From assembly GCA_024509875.1 (NCBI GenBank), contig JAMPIV010012242.1, positions 1-64,000 of the forward strand: a DNA stretch of 64,000 nucleotides, read 5' to 3'. This document shows, one piece after another, positions 23,067 to 34,555 of the stretch (position 1 is the stretch's first letter; every line of letters starts with the position of its first letter). The notes under the pieces are model-generated. The model had not been told where the DNA came from and did not search any database. It saw nothing but the letters and a program-made list of their open reading frames with translations. The DNA comes from Oreohelix idahoensis. Its lineage: Eukaryota; Mollusca; Gastropoda; Stylommatophora; Oreohelicidae. The position numbers and the translations under genes were made by a program.

Positions 23067-25460
23067 ATGGCTATAGACATTATTGGTCCATTTAAGATCA
23101 AGTCTGCCAGAGGACATCAGTTTATCTTGACGTGTGTTGATATGTGCACACGTTGGCCAGAGGCTATTCCTCTGAAGAGCATTACTACTGCTGATATTGC
23201 AGATGCTCTTTGGCTTATATTTTCTCGTCTGGGGTTCCCCGGAGAGATATTGTCAGACCATGGCACCCAACTAATATCAGATACCATGTCTCAAGTAATG
23301 TCTACTCTGCAGATAGATAGATCTTTAAGTAGTATCTACCATCCAATGTCTAATGGTATGGTCGAACGCCTTAATAGAACACTTAAAAACTTACTGGGGA
23401 AGATAACTGAGGATCATCCTCAAGACTGGGACAGAGTTTTACCTGCGGCCCTCTTCGCTTACAGAGAGGTACCCAATGAACATACGGGATTTTCTCCCTT
23501 TGAACTCGTCTTTGGCGCGCGTCCGCGTGGCCCTATGTCGTTGCTTCACGATCTCATAACATCTGACAATATTGACGATGACACAAAGTCATCCTACGAA
23601 TATGTCATCGCGTTGAGACAAAAAATTATCGAAGCATGCAAATTAGCAACTTCTTCTTCTGAATTTGCGAAACAGAAGGCAAGGCAATTTGCCAATAAGA
23701 AGAGATGCTTACGACAACTTTGTCCTGGTGACAAAGCATTTGTATTACTACCTTGTAGGGAAAACAGATTACTTATTTCTTGGAAAGGTCCGTACGATAT
23801 AATATCGAAAATTTCCGATGTCGACTATATTGTCGATATTGATGGGAAGCATAAAACCTTCCACATCAATATGCTTACTGAATTCCATGAACGTCCGGAT
23901 TATTTGCAACCCATTTTCCAAGCAACGGACAATTCTCCAGTACAACATGGTCATTACTCATCACTGTCCGTGATACAGGATGAGGAAACAAGTTTTTCAG
24001 ATGTAAATCTTCCTCTTCCAATGATCCCACTTCATTCCAGTGAATCATGGAAGAACGTTACTGTCTCTCCTGATTTGTCTCTAGGAGAACAGCGACAAGT
24101 TTCAACTATGTTGCAAACATTTCAGGATGTACTCACTGACATCCCTGGACAAACGAATGTCATTCAACATGACATTGTTCTAACTGACCATACTCCTATT
24201 AGGGTTAGACCTTATCCTATACCTATACATTTTCAAGCACAGGTCGAGAAAGAGTTGGATGAGATGATAGATTTGAAAATAATCGAACCATCCACCTCTG
24301 CATATTCTTCGCCGATGGTTATTGTGCGTAAAAAAGACAATAACATACGTCTTTGCGTTGACTATCGAAAATTGAATCAAGTAACGAAGTTCGATGCCGA
24401 ACCTATGCCTTTACTGGAAGAGCTACTTACTCGACTCTCCAAATCTCATTTTTTCACTAAACTTGATTTGTCTAAAGGATATTGGCAAGTTCCTTTATCT
24501 GAACGCGCCAAACCTCTCACGGCTTTTTCAACACCTAGAGGTTTGTTCCAATGGAATTTTATGCCTTTCGGTCTTATGAACGCACCAGCTACGTTCGTAC
24601 GCATGATGCGCCGAATCCTATCTTATCGGTCAGATGTCATTGCATATCTAGACGACATCTGTCTTTTCAGCGATACTTGGGAAGATCACTATTCAGGGTT
24701 AGATGAATTGCTGTCTACTTTGCGTGAGCACAACCTGACAGCGAAACCCTCTAAAGCCTATATTGGTTTTAGCGAAATTTCTTTCCTAGGCCACCGAGTT
24801 GGTCATGGTTTCCTAAAGACAGAGGACCATAATACTAGTAAGATACTTAACATCTCAATCCCTAAGACTAAAAAACAGGTGAGAAGTCTGTTAGGTCTTA
24901 TTCAATTTTATGGCAGATTCATTCAGAATCTATCCTCTATCATGGCACCTCTCTCAACACTTCTAAAGAAAGGTTCGCCTAATGTGGTCCACTGGTCTCA
25001 GGAATGCCAATGCTCTCTGGATAAGATTAAAACATTGTTTTCAACACCACCTATTTTAGTGCTACCCACTAAAGATAAGACATTCGTTCTTCGTAGTGAC
25101 GCTTCATCCACTGGGATTGGAGCGGCACTAATGCAAGAGTACTCTGGAACTCTGCATCCTGTAATGTATATTTCCAGAAAGCTTAATGCGGCAGAAAGGA
25201 ATTATTCGGTTTTAGACCGTGAGCTATTAGCTATGGTTTGGTCGATCCTCAAACTACAGAGATTCCTTCTAGGCGCACATTTCATAGTAGAAACCGACCA
25301 AAAAGCTCTTACTGCTATACAGAGTAAGAATTTGAAGAGCTCGAGGTCTACTCGATATGCAATTGCTCTTCAACCTTTTCATTTCTCTGTGCGAGCTATT
25401 CGTGGATCAGATAATGTGATGGCAGACATTCTGTCAAGATGCCCACATGATTCCACATAA
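23067..25460 (+). CDS. pol: Integrase core, reverse transcriptase and RNase H of element A
   Basis: The reading resumes at ATG 23067 (MAIDIIGPF). Residues are counted from 23016. The integrase catalytic triad is complete: D21-X59-D81-X35-E117. A GPY/F module with W256 and GPY at 258-260 follows. Reverse transcriptase comes after it, with LCVDYRKLN, TKLDLSKGYWQVPL, FMPFGLMNAPATF and YLDD at 544-547. RNase H has all four acidic positions: D695 (LRSDASS), E736 (DRELLA), D761 (ETDQKA) and D804 (MADILSR). The frame runs open to a TAA at 25460. Integrase lies before reverse transcriptase, the reverse of the normal Ty3/gypsy order and as described for Gmr1-like elements. Apart from the frame break upstream, every catalytic residue is present. 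Confidence 0.95.
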   Translation: MAIDIIGPFKIKSARGHQFILTCVDMCTRWPEAIPLKSITTADIADALWLIFSRLGFPGEILSDHGTQLISDTMSQVMSTLQIDRSLSSIYHPMSNGMVERLNRTLKNLLGKITEDHPQDWDRVLPAALFAYREVPNEHTGFSPFELVFGARPRGPMSLLHDLITSDNIDDDTKSSYEYVIALRQKIIEACKLATSSSEFAKQKARQFANKKRCLRQLCPGDKAFVLLPCRENRLLISWKGPYDIISKISDVDYIVDIDGKHKTFHINMLTEFHERPDYLQPIFQATDNSPVQHGHYSSLSVIQDEETSFSDVNLPLPMIPLHSSESWKNVTVSPDLSLGEQRQVSTMLQTFQDVLTDIPGQTNVIQHDIVLTDHTPIRVRPYPIPIHFQAQVEKELDEMIDLKIIEPSTSAYSSPMVIVRKKDNNIRLCVDYRKLNQVTKFDAEPMPLLEELLTRLSKSHFFTKLDLSKGYWQVPLSERAKPLTAFSTPRGLFQWNFMPFGLMNAPATFVRMMRRILSYRSDVIAYLDDICLFSDTWEDHYSGLDELLSTLREHNLTAKPSKAYIGFSEISFLGHRVGHGFLKTEDHNTSKILNISIPKTKKQVRSLLGLIQFYGRFIQNLSSIMAPLSTLLKKGSPNVVHWSQECQCSLDKIKTLFSTPPILVLPTKDKTFVLRSDASSTGIGAALMQEYSGTLHPVMYISRKLNAAERNYSVLDRELLAMVWSILKLQRFLLGAHFIVETDQKALTAIQSKNLKSSRSTRYAIALQPFHFSVRAIRGSDNVMADILSRCPHDST

Positions 25461-25935
25461 CTATTAGGGCTTAGACTTCTTGATATGTCTAGTTCTATAG
25501 TAGTTCCTTTTCTATATCATGATAGATACACATTTGTAATTTAATAATATAATGATTGTATCACTACATAGCGGTTCATGGATGTTTATTCACCGCTGTG
25601 CTTTGATGATTTTTTCTTCATAAATCATAAATTTAAGATATCTAATACGAAATGATGATATGAATTTTTTAGGCATTGTGTAATTGCCAGAATTGTATTA
25701 TACTTTGATGACACCTTCCTGGAAAAATATACTTGTAGAGAAATAATTTCTCTCAGTTTATGAGACACATTCTCACCAGTCGCTCCATAAGTCGACTTAG
25801 CCTCATATTAGGCGTTATAGGTATTCCTGATATTTTCATCTGCGCATTATTCATGCGTTGTGAGCCTATTGTACGTTGCTCCTAGATGTATTTCAAAAAA
25901 AAAAAAAATGTTCCATTTTTTTTTTTCCCGGGAGG
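25461..25935 (+). other. 3' untranslated region and polypurine tract of element A
   Basis: AT-rich noncoding sequence ending in an A-run, a T-run and then cccgggagg directly before the 3' LTR. The gggagg purine run at about 25930-25935 is the likely plus-strand primer. Confidence 0.8.
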
Positions 25936-27432
25936 TGTGGTAAGACTGTTACGTGCAGTCTTTGATATCTTACAATATTATACATAGGTAATTTTTTTGT
26001 GCTTAAGGGAAAGTCATTATTGAGTTACTTCCCTTGAAAGTTGTGCCATCTCTTCGATCAAACTCCGCGGATAAATCCATTTTACTGCGATTTATTCGTT
26101 GTTTGGGTAATAATAGATTGTTCTTGCTTCAGAATATCTATGGCCTGAATTTATGTGTATTGTTTGTCTGAGTAGGACGAGTCTGTCTTATATCTGTATA
26201 TCTTTACATATCTAAGTCGAACTATATGTTCTGTTGTCTCTAGAGAGGTCAAAGGCTATTCGGCGGATGTGTCGCTAGAGTGTGGTGTGATTTGGCTTCG
26301 TCCTGATAGGGACTGTGTGTTTTCCTATGTCGGCCTGTCGCCGGGAAAAAGTGATCTCAGTATTTGTGGGGAAAGTGATAGTCGTCTAGACCTATCGTGT
26401 ATGCTTTACCCCAGTGTTTATTCATATTGCCAAGGAATGGCAGTTTCCATATTTCCTCTACCAAGGTAATCAAAGACACTCTTATGAACTCTCGATCGAA
26501 GCCACCATTTTCGATAGTTACGATTTGAATGTCTAAGAGAATATATTTGACTCGATGAAAACGACTTCGATTCCTAGCAGCACTATATTCTGTAGAATGC
26601 AGTCAATTGTTCATGATCAAATCTACAGAGCAATGCAATGTTTTATGAATGACTAACTTTAGGACAGATTCATTATCTGCATCCAAACGTGAGTGACAGT
26701 TCACGAGTGAAGCCATCTTGGAACCAAAACATGTAGCGACTTTCAAGAAGAGAAAGGGGATGCCCGTATTATCGCTTGTTTAGTCCAGAGATCACTGCTA
26801 CACATGAGAGCCCGTTATTAGCGGTTCAATATTATTATATGAAAAAAATATGTGCTGAACATTATGTGGGAGAATCGTCGCTAAACGAGATTAGGTTTAG
26901 AAGCCATCTGAAATATTGTTTATAAGCTGACGTGCTCAGTCAGTGAAGTCAGATGATTTATATGTATGGGCGATGCTGAGGGCTTGGCTACTGACAGTCC
27001 ATTATAATATTAATCTACATGAGTGCCCATGTAACATAACATTGCAGGACCATTTATCCACTGTACTATGATGTATTATGCCAACCTGTGATTTGTCACT
27101 ATCTGTGCTGTCGAGTGTGTACGTCCAATTAAACTTTAGAAAAGGTACACAGTCGTTGGTGTCGATGACTTCCAGTCATACATGAGTGTGAGAAAAGAAC
27201 ATTTGTCAACAACACGAACCCTTATCATCATTCGCACATTGTACACTCAATCCATGTCTACACACCACTGCGTAGGTCAAGTTGACATTCCATACACTAC
27301 AGTGGAGCAAACAACACCATAGAGATCTTATCAACTGATGATGATGATGATGTCTGCTTCCATCCACTTATATCTATCTTTTGGTGGATATCATTAACGG
27401 GAATAAAAATCCAACATTATTCAACTTTATCA
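25936..27432 (+). repeat. 3' LTR of element A
   Basis: It begins TGTGGTAAG directly after the polypurine tract and ends ...ttatca at 27432. From 25973 it repeats 17850-19309 almost exactly. The first 37 bases are found only here. After 27432 the sequence actac runs straight into element B reverse transcriptase on the - strand. Confidence 0.93.
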
Positions 27433-27433
27433 A

Positions 27434-28475
27434 CTACGCACTTGCTTTTTTGTCTTCGGAACCGAGATATTTAATATCTTCGAAATGTTTTGGTCCTCTG
27501 TCTTCAACAGACCATGACCAACTCGATGACCTAGGAAGGAAATTTCACTAAACCCAACAAAAGCTTTAGAGGGTTTTGCAGTCAAACTATGCTCACGTAG
27601 AGTAGATAGCAATTCCTTTAGACCCAAATAGTGTTCTTCCCAAGTATCGCTGAAAAGACAGATGTCGTCTAAATATGCGATGACATCTGCACGATCTGAT
27701 AGAATTCGTCGCATCATGCGCACGAAAGTCGCTGGGGCGTTCATAAGCCCGAAAGGCATAAAATTTCATTGAAACAGACCCCTAGGTGTCGAAAAAAGCA
27801 GTGAGAGGTTTGGCGTGTTCCGTCAGTGGGACTTGCCAATAACCTTTCGACAAGTCTAGTTTAGTAAAGAATTTAGCTTTAGAAAGTCTAATAAGTAGAT
27901 CATCTAATAATGGCATAGGTTCAGCATCGAACTTCGTAACTTGATTTAATTTGCGATAGTCAACGCAAAGACGTATGTTATTGTCTTTCTTTCGAACAAT
28001 AACTATCGACGAAGAATAAGCTGAAGTGGATGGTTCAATTATTTGCAGTTGAATCATTTCATCCAATTCTTTCTCGACTTGTGCTTGAAAATGAATAGGT
28101 ATTGGGTATGGTCTTACTCTGATCGGATTACGATCAGTAAGTATGATGTCATGTTCTATGACATCTGTGTGTCCAGGAATGTCGGTAAGGACATCCTGAT
28201 ATGATTGTAGCGTAGAGGATACTTGACGTTGCTCCTCAAAAGACAAGTTCGAAGAGATTGTAACGTCCCTCCACGATTCCGTTGAATTCAGTGGAATCGC
28301 AGGAAGAGGTAAGTTAACGTCAGAAAAAATAGTTTCCTCATCCTGTATAACGGACAGGGATGAGATGTGACCATGTTGGACTGTAGAGTCGTCCGTCGCC
28401 TGGAAAATAGGCTGCAAATAGTCTGGACGTTCAATAAACTCTGTTAGCATATTTATATGCAAGGTTTTATGCTTT
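27434..28475 (-). pseudogene. pol: Reverse transcriptase of element B
   Basis: Two - strand frames carry the domain. 28475-27782 holds the end of integrase and the first reverse transcriptase motifs (LCVDYRKLNQVT, FFTKLDLSKGYWQVPL). 27759-27430 continues with MPFGLMNAPATF, AYLDDICLF (YxDD) and FLGHRVGHG, and stops at KKQVRS where element A is inserted. Breaks: a frameshift near 28475, another near 27790, and a TGA at 27768-27766 where element A has Trp. The sequence is otherwise close to A, so the inactivation is not ancient. Confidence 0.92.
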
Positions 28476-30690
28476 CCATCACATCGACGATATAGTCGAC
28501 ATCGGAAATTTTGGAGACTATAGTGTATGGACCTTTCCATGAAATGAGAAGTCTATTCTCTCTTGAGGGAAGTAAGACATATGCTTTGTCTCCAGGACAA
28601 AGTTGACGTAGGCGTCTTTTCTTGTTAGCAAATCGCCTAGCTTTTTCTTTCGCAAATTCGGAAGATGAAGTTGCTAACCTGCACGATTCGATAATCTTTT
28701 CTCTAAGAGCAATGACATATTCATATGACGATTGTGTATCATCGTCAATATTATCAGAAGTTATCAAATCGTGTAACAAGGACATCGGACCGCGCGGTTG
28801 CGCACCAAAGACAAGTTCGAAAGGAGAAAACCCTGTATGCTCATTGGGAACTTCTCTATAGGCAAAGAGGACTGCAGGTAAAACCCTGTCCCAATCTTCA
28901 GGATGATCCTCCGTTATCTTGCCAAGTAAGTTCTTTAGTGTCCTGTTAAGACGTTCTACCAATCCATTGGACATTGGATGATAAATACTACTGAGAGACC
29001 TTTTAATGTCTAGCGTAGCCATTACCTGAGACATAACGTCCGAAATTAACTGAGTGCCGTGGTCCGACAGTATTTCTCCGGGGAATCCCAGACGAGAAAA
29101 TATGAGCCAAAGAGCATCAGCGATATCGACAGTTGATATGCTCTTCAGAGGAATAGCCTCTGGCCAACGCGTGCACATGTCCACGCAAGTGAGGATAAAT
29201 TGGTGTCCTCTGGCTGACTTAATCTTGAACGGACCAATGATGTCTATAGCCATTTTCTGAAACGGCCGAATCGGAATATCTGCAGCCTGAATAGGAGCAG
29301 CATGTCTCGGACCTCTAGACTTGACCTCTTGACAAATTTTGCAAGATCGGCAATAAATTCTGATGTCTTTATTCACGAATGGCCAAAAGAAGGACGCAAG
29401 GACTCTAGTTTTAGTTCTGGAAAACCCCATGTGTCCAGCACACTGAGAATGGTGTGCATGCTGAAGAATTAAGGCTCTCATACACTTAGGCACAAGAATT
29501 TGCGAGTGCATAGACTTGTCCGAGTGTTGTACTATCCGTACCAATATACCATTCTTCATAGTAATATACGATTTGTGATTAGTATCTTGATTGGGATCCC
29601 CTTTCTTTGCAAGAAGGAAGAATTTCTTCAAAGAAGGATCCTCTTCTTGACGTTTAACAAACGAGTCATGGGAAATCACCAAGTGCTCGTCTTGGCTATC
29701 AACTTCATTACTATTATGCGATAAAGTTGGGGGATTAAGAGCTTGAGCTCTTGTCACCACTGCATTGACCGTTTGAATGTTTTTTTTCTCCCAACTAGAA
29801 ATTTGTTGCGGGGTGCATTCCTTAACCCCATGAATACGACCGATTATAAGATCCGCAATAGGATTAGGAAGAAGACATGCATGGACATCTCCTGTGAAGA
29901 AGGGAGTGTCAATCCTAATAATAGCAGTAGGATAACTTTCCATAGTACCACCAAATGTAACACATTTGATTGTTTTTCCAGTGGCACAGCAAGGATCTAT
30001 CAGAGACTCTCTAACCCCGACGGTAGTACATCCCGAATCGAAAAGTACTGAGACTAGCCTATCATTTATTAGACCTTTATGTAAGATGAGAGATCCTCTC
30101 CCATCATGCGCAACTGTAGCAGGTAGAGCAGGAAGAGGGTGACCACAACTTAGAGTAGATACAGTCGATGAGTCGAACAATGTTAAGCATTGGGGGCATT
30201 CAGTTGCTCTCCCAAAATCGAAAGCACAACCAGTGATAGCCCTAGAGTTACCACTATCATTTACTGTATTACAGGCTCCATAAAACTCTTGTTGTGCAGA
30301 GTTTGCCTGTTGGAAAGGTCTTTTTTTGTTAAACCTAGGTCTGCCTCGATTATCATTTCCCCTGTAATTATTTCGACTATCATTTCCCCTGTAATTGTTA
30401 TCATATTGCCTATTGTAATCATTATTCCGGTTTGAATCCCGGTTTCTAAATTCACCATCGTCATAATCTTGACGTCGAGAATGATTACCTCGAAAGTTCG
30501 AATAGTTATTATTTGGATAGCCTTTGCGAAAGTGTCTCAAATTATTACCACTAAAATTACGAGAACTACCACCTTGTCTCCAATTCATAGACGAAGAACC
30601 ATCATGTGTTTGATTACTCCGCTTCTGAGTGTAATTCTGATTACTTCCCCTATTCCAATTTTGTTGAGCACCCTGAAATTTTTTTTTTTG
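28476..30690 (-). pseudogene. pol: Nucleocapsid, protease and integrase of element B
   Basis: A 711-residue - strand frame. In order it has an Asn/Arg/Gly/Tyr-rich region, the ECPQC...SCGHP motif with the same spacing as in element A, protease VLFDSGCTTVG and LIIGR, the integrase zinc domain (HAHHSQCAGH, then CRSCKICQE), core motifs AIDIIGPF, LSDHGTQ and LVERLNRTL, and the GPY/F module (WKGPYTIV). Unlike in A, the frame passes through the QKMAID junction without a break. It is separated from gag by a frame change at the T-run 30679-30689, and ends in a one-base deletion near 28475. Confidence 0.93.
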
Positions 30691-31820
30691 AAATTAGGGC
30701 CATATGGTGTTGCCGAAGCAGCTGGCAACCCTTCTTTCACTTTAGAATTGCTAACTGTAGCATGGGGATGCGCGGTGGCATACTGACAACAGTATTCCTC
30801 CATATCTTTTAAGTTTTTAGGCTTACGCTCATGAAGGAATGCAAGAAAAGAATCATTAACAGATGACAAAACCTTATCTCGCAATAATAAGTCCATTAGA
30901 CCTTCATATGTTTTCTCAGTCTGAGACAACTCAACCCAACGTGTAAATGTACGACGTATTTTTGTAACAAAATCAGAGAAATCTACTCCAATTTCTGGCA
31001 ACATTGTCCTAAAACGAAGACGATAGTCTTCTTCTTTTAGTTGGTATTTTTTTAGCAATGCTGCTCTGACAACATCATAATTAGTCCTGTCATGTTCGTC
31101 TATTGTCATAAGAGTAGTCACTGTGTCACCTGTAAAAAATTCCATCAGTTGTTCAACATATTTTTCCTTTTTTATGTTATGCGTATCGAATAAAAATTGG
31201 AATCTATCTAGATAATCTGCTACGTCATCCTTTAAAGGATTGAAATAAGGCAATTTAATCCTATTAACAAACTCCTTTGTCGTACTCGAAGTTGTTTGTT
31301 GAGCACCCGTACTCGCCAATTTCAATTTCTCTAACTCCAAAGTTGCGAGTCTTTCATCAAGTTCCATTTTCTGTTTTCTTTCCTCATGTTCCATTTTTCT
31401 AATTTCAGCCTCAGCAGCAGCTTGAGCTTTCCTCTCCTCTGCAGCAGCTTGAGCTTGAAGTTTTTTGTCTTCCATTTCCATCTGGAATTTTCTTTCCTCA
31501 GCTTGAGCTTTTCTCTCCTCAGCAGCAGCTTGAGCTTTTCTCTCCTCAGCAGCAGCTTGAGCTTTTCTCTCCTCAGCAGCAGCTTCTCTTTGATACCTTT
31601 TCTCTTCAAGTTCTAATCTTCTATTCTCAGCATCTAGCTTCTTTAGTTCAGCTTCTGCTCTCCTTTGTTCAGCTTCTGCTTTCAATTTAATTTCCTCTTT
31701 TTGTTTCTTTTCTTCTGACTTCAATGCAATGGCGAATTGAGCAGATGAATATTCTTCCAATTCTTTACCAGACTTACCAAGGGTCAACCCTTGCTGGATG
31801 AAGAAATCCAATGTAGACAT
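30690..31820 (-). pseudogene. gag: Gag of element B
   Basis: The start MSTLDFFIQQG at 31820 is chosen by similarity to element A; the open frame itself extends upstream to 31877. The first ~190 residues are a highly charged helix, including repeats of AAAEERKAQ. A capsid-like region follows (KLPYFNPLKDDVADYLDRF and EKTYEGLMDLLLRDKV, both shared with A). The frame then leaves the nucleocapsid reading at the T-run near 30679-30689. The family's Gag builds the particle that encloses the RNA. It has the same layout as A but a different repeat unit. Confidence 0.9.
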
Positions 31821-33370
31821 TCTGTCTAATGAGATCAGTAACCTGAAAAATTCAACAATTACCTTATCCCACTTCAATGGGAGACAAGTCTGAAATGCTA
31901 GACTTGTATACTCACTTCACTTTATTTCACTCTCTTAGTCTTAGACAAAGACCTTGTATGGTCCTCTTGTTTATAATGTAACAAAAAAATCACTTGAGTA
32001 CCTGTGGAAAATAATTCCTTTATATCCCACTCACTATGGGCACAAGTCTTTTTTTTTTAAAGAACTTGAATATGTATTTCACCTTGTCTCAATCTTTGAG
32101 GATAACAAGTCTTTTATCAAAGAACTTGTATAAATATCTTATATAATAATATTTTATTAACAATCTCTAAATGAAGAGTGTACCTTATCAATAATAATAA
32201 TAATACATGACCAAGTGTATGTATGTAGACTGTGTATGACAATAATGTAGAACAATCATAAATACAAAGACAAAGATACAGAACAATGACCGAAAACGTT
32301 CGCGGAAGTCAAATAAACAATAAAGCAAAAAGTAAAAATAATGTTACACAAATGTGTAATGATAACCGCGAAAAATAAACAAGACAAATGGCAACACTGT
32401 TATAAACGAAAAGGTGTAAAGAAATAAACGAAAGAAATGAGAGAAGAACAGATACAAACAAAACTAATCGAAAATCAAAGAACGGAAAAATAACGAAAAC
32501 AACACTAACTGATGTCGTCACAGCTAAAAAAAAAAAATAGCAACAAAAGTCGCTAGCAAATTTCAATTTAGAAAATTGCAATCCCTACAGAACGCTTACA
32601 GTAACCCTCGATTAAGTGGCATATTTACTGTAAGACCCACCAACCGAAAACCCGCAGAAAAACACAAAAAAAATACACAAAAATAGTACAATTAACATAA
32701 ATAGCAATCAATTCAATGTGTTGCACAATAAAGCTTAGTCACACATGATATTACAGTAACTAACTTGCTCCTTGCGAACACAGAAACAAAATGTCAAGCG
32801 CGCACTGAATGTCAAATCCACTGTAGCATAAAGTGGTATTCACGAACATAAAGTTACTATGACCTTCTCGTATCTTGAGTCTTGCACCTCGAATGTTTAC
32901 AATTTCATGTACTGTTTTACAAACAGAACTTGACCTCGAACAATGTAGCTTGAATGCTCGGGCGTAGAAAAGTCTGTTGTTGACTGAAACGTGTAAACGA
33001 CCAGCGGTACCGTTTACTGTAAGGGACTTGACTTGCAGTTTGTGGTCCACGTAGCAAATGCCTAATGTTAACTTCAGTACTTGTCCTGTTGTGGTTTATG
33101 CAGCATATATAACATAAATGCTAGCACTGTTTATCTGGGTCAACAGTTGATGACCTATTTCTGTCCTGTTGTAGCCAAAACTTGCAAGTGTAGAATTAGC
33201 GATGTGTGTTACAGCTGTCCAGTGTTGTAGCTTAGACCCACAGATCAGAAATGTAATGTGTACTTGTCCTTCTCACGTAAATAGCCCCATGAAATGTAAA
33301 TTTCTGACCACATTAATGTCATCAATAATGTTAATTGCTCGCTCTGTCCACAAAAATGTATCAGAAGAGC
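31821..33370 (-). other. Leader (5' untranslated) region of element B
   Basis: About 1.55 kb between the gag start and primer-binding site. AT-rich, no supported gene; the open frames at 32309-32581 and 32760-33050 have no motif. Confidence 0.7.
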
Positions 33371-33389
33371 CCACGTAACTGGTCCACCA
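33371..33389 (-). promoter_or_regulatory. tRNA primer-binding site of element B
   Basis: On the - strand TGGTGGACCAG (33389-33379) lies four bases inside the 5' LTR edge, then reads TTACGTGG. The 11-base core is identical to that of element A. Confidence 0.8.
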
Positions 33390-33393
33390 AAAA

Positions 33394-34550
33394 TGTAACT
33401 GTCTTTTTTCTCTTGTTGAGGTGATCACTGGCCCAAGACAGTATACATGTTGTTAGGTGTGTAGTGCGAGCGTATGATGAACTGAGTGTGGGTGCGAATG
33501 AAGGCGCGAATGTGTTTAGGCTCGTAGATATGTAGACCCTGCAACCCATACACTCACATGCAGTAGTCAAGGATGCTTGGACACTGCAGACACGTTTCAA
33601 AACATTTATTGACGAAAACACACATGGTATCAACAGGAACAGTCAGTGTAAACAAGGTCATGCTGACCGGAAATCGATAGGTATACATTAGGCATTCAGC
33701 AAGCTGGTAAACATTTGAATATTCGTGCATGGTCAATACAATGTTCTTCAATAAGGACAGTTCGTGGCGTCGCCCTGGGATTACTGACTAAACGCGTCAG
33801 ATACCTTAATCACTTTGACACATAGGGGCAACTTGGCATTCCCCGCCAATTGCACATTATCAGGCTGTAGTATAATAGCCGAAAACACAGGCCTCGTTCT
33901 GACGTCGGCTGTGTACTTCTGATAAGCAGGTTACCATCAACCCTGCAGTAATGCTTATTGTAGACATAAATTCCGCCAATCTGCGGTTCCCACAATATAT
34001 CTTCGTCACTGGATTTCTGGACAATATAAAGATTAACAGTCTTGGATGGCTACCTCGAGCACAAAAATATAAGTTCTGAAATGGAGGACCGGTGAGCTGC
34101 AGTTCACAGACTAGGCAATCTTCTAACATGTTCTGCTACCGAAAGCATAGTCATGGAAAAAGTCGGTATTACCTGTAACCGAGTCCACAGAACTTAACAA
34201 GGAACTCTGCTGTCATTCCAACGCACAGAGATTCACTGGGGCAAACTCCCAGTGCAGTCACTTCGAAGCTTCTCCCCGAAAAACACAATGGCCTCTCGTC
34301 CTTTCAGAACCCAGGACACCTCCCGGCTTGCCGGAAGTCTAACTCAAATCCCGCTTTAAAAAACCCTGCCCATGGGGCAATACGCCCGAACTGTCTACCT
34401 TTGACCCTAAAGGTCAAACACAATGAATGAATAAACAAGGGAAGACAACCCCTAATTAACCTGACATCGCAGGTAAAGACACAATTATTCTTATGATAAA
34501 AACATAAGCAAATAACTTGACAGATGACTCCGTCAAAAATGACAGCAACA
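33394..34550 (-). repeat. 5' LTR of element B
   Basis: A 1157-bp copy of 15819-16970. Read on the - strand it starts TGTTGCTGTC and ends AGTTACA. The ten bases tgtagtaata that separate the polypurine tract from the 3' LTR start are not present at the outer edge here. Confidence 0.92.
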
Positions 34551-34555
34551 GCCAT

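Larger units (their letters stand above)
17850..27432 (+). mobile_element. Ty3/gypsy LTR retrotransposon A, inserted in element B
   Basis: A 9.6-kb element: 5' LTR 17850-19309, primer-binding site at 19312, ~1.1 kb leader, gag-protease-integrase-reverse transcriptase-RNase H, polypurine tract, and 3' LTR 25936-27432. The LTR sections that can be compared (1460 bp each) differ at only about six or seven places, so insertion was recent. Element B sequence lies on both sides on the opposite strand. No target duplication is visible because the left junction appears deleted. The coding region is almost open, broken by two single-base frame changes. Confidence 0.95.
15814..34555 (-). mobile_element. 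Ty3/gypsy LTR retrotransposon B, split by element A
   Basis: Reading on the - strand: 5' LTR 34550-33394, primer-binding site, leader, gag, protease, integrase, reverse transcriptase, then element A in place, then RNase H, polypurine tract and 3' LTR 16970-15819. The flanks gcaat (15814-15818) and gccat (34551-34555) are a plausible 5-bp target duplication with one mismatch. The two LTRs differ at about 25-30 sites in ~1155 bp by rough count. The reading frames carry several frameshifts and a nonsense codon, so the copy is dead. Confidence 0.9.
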
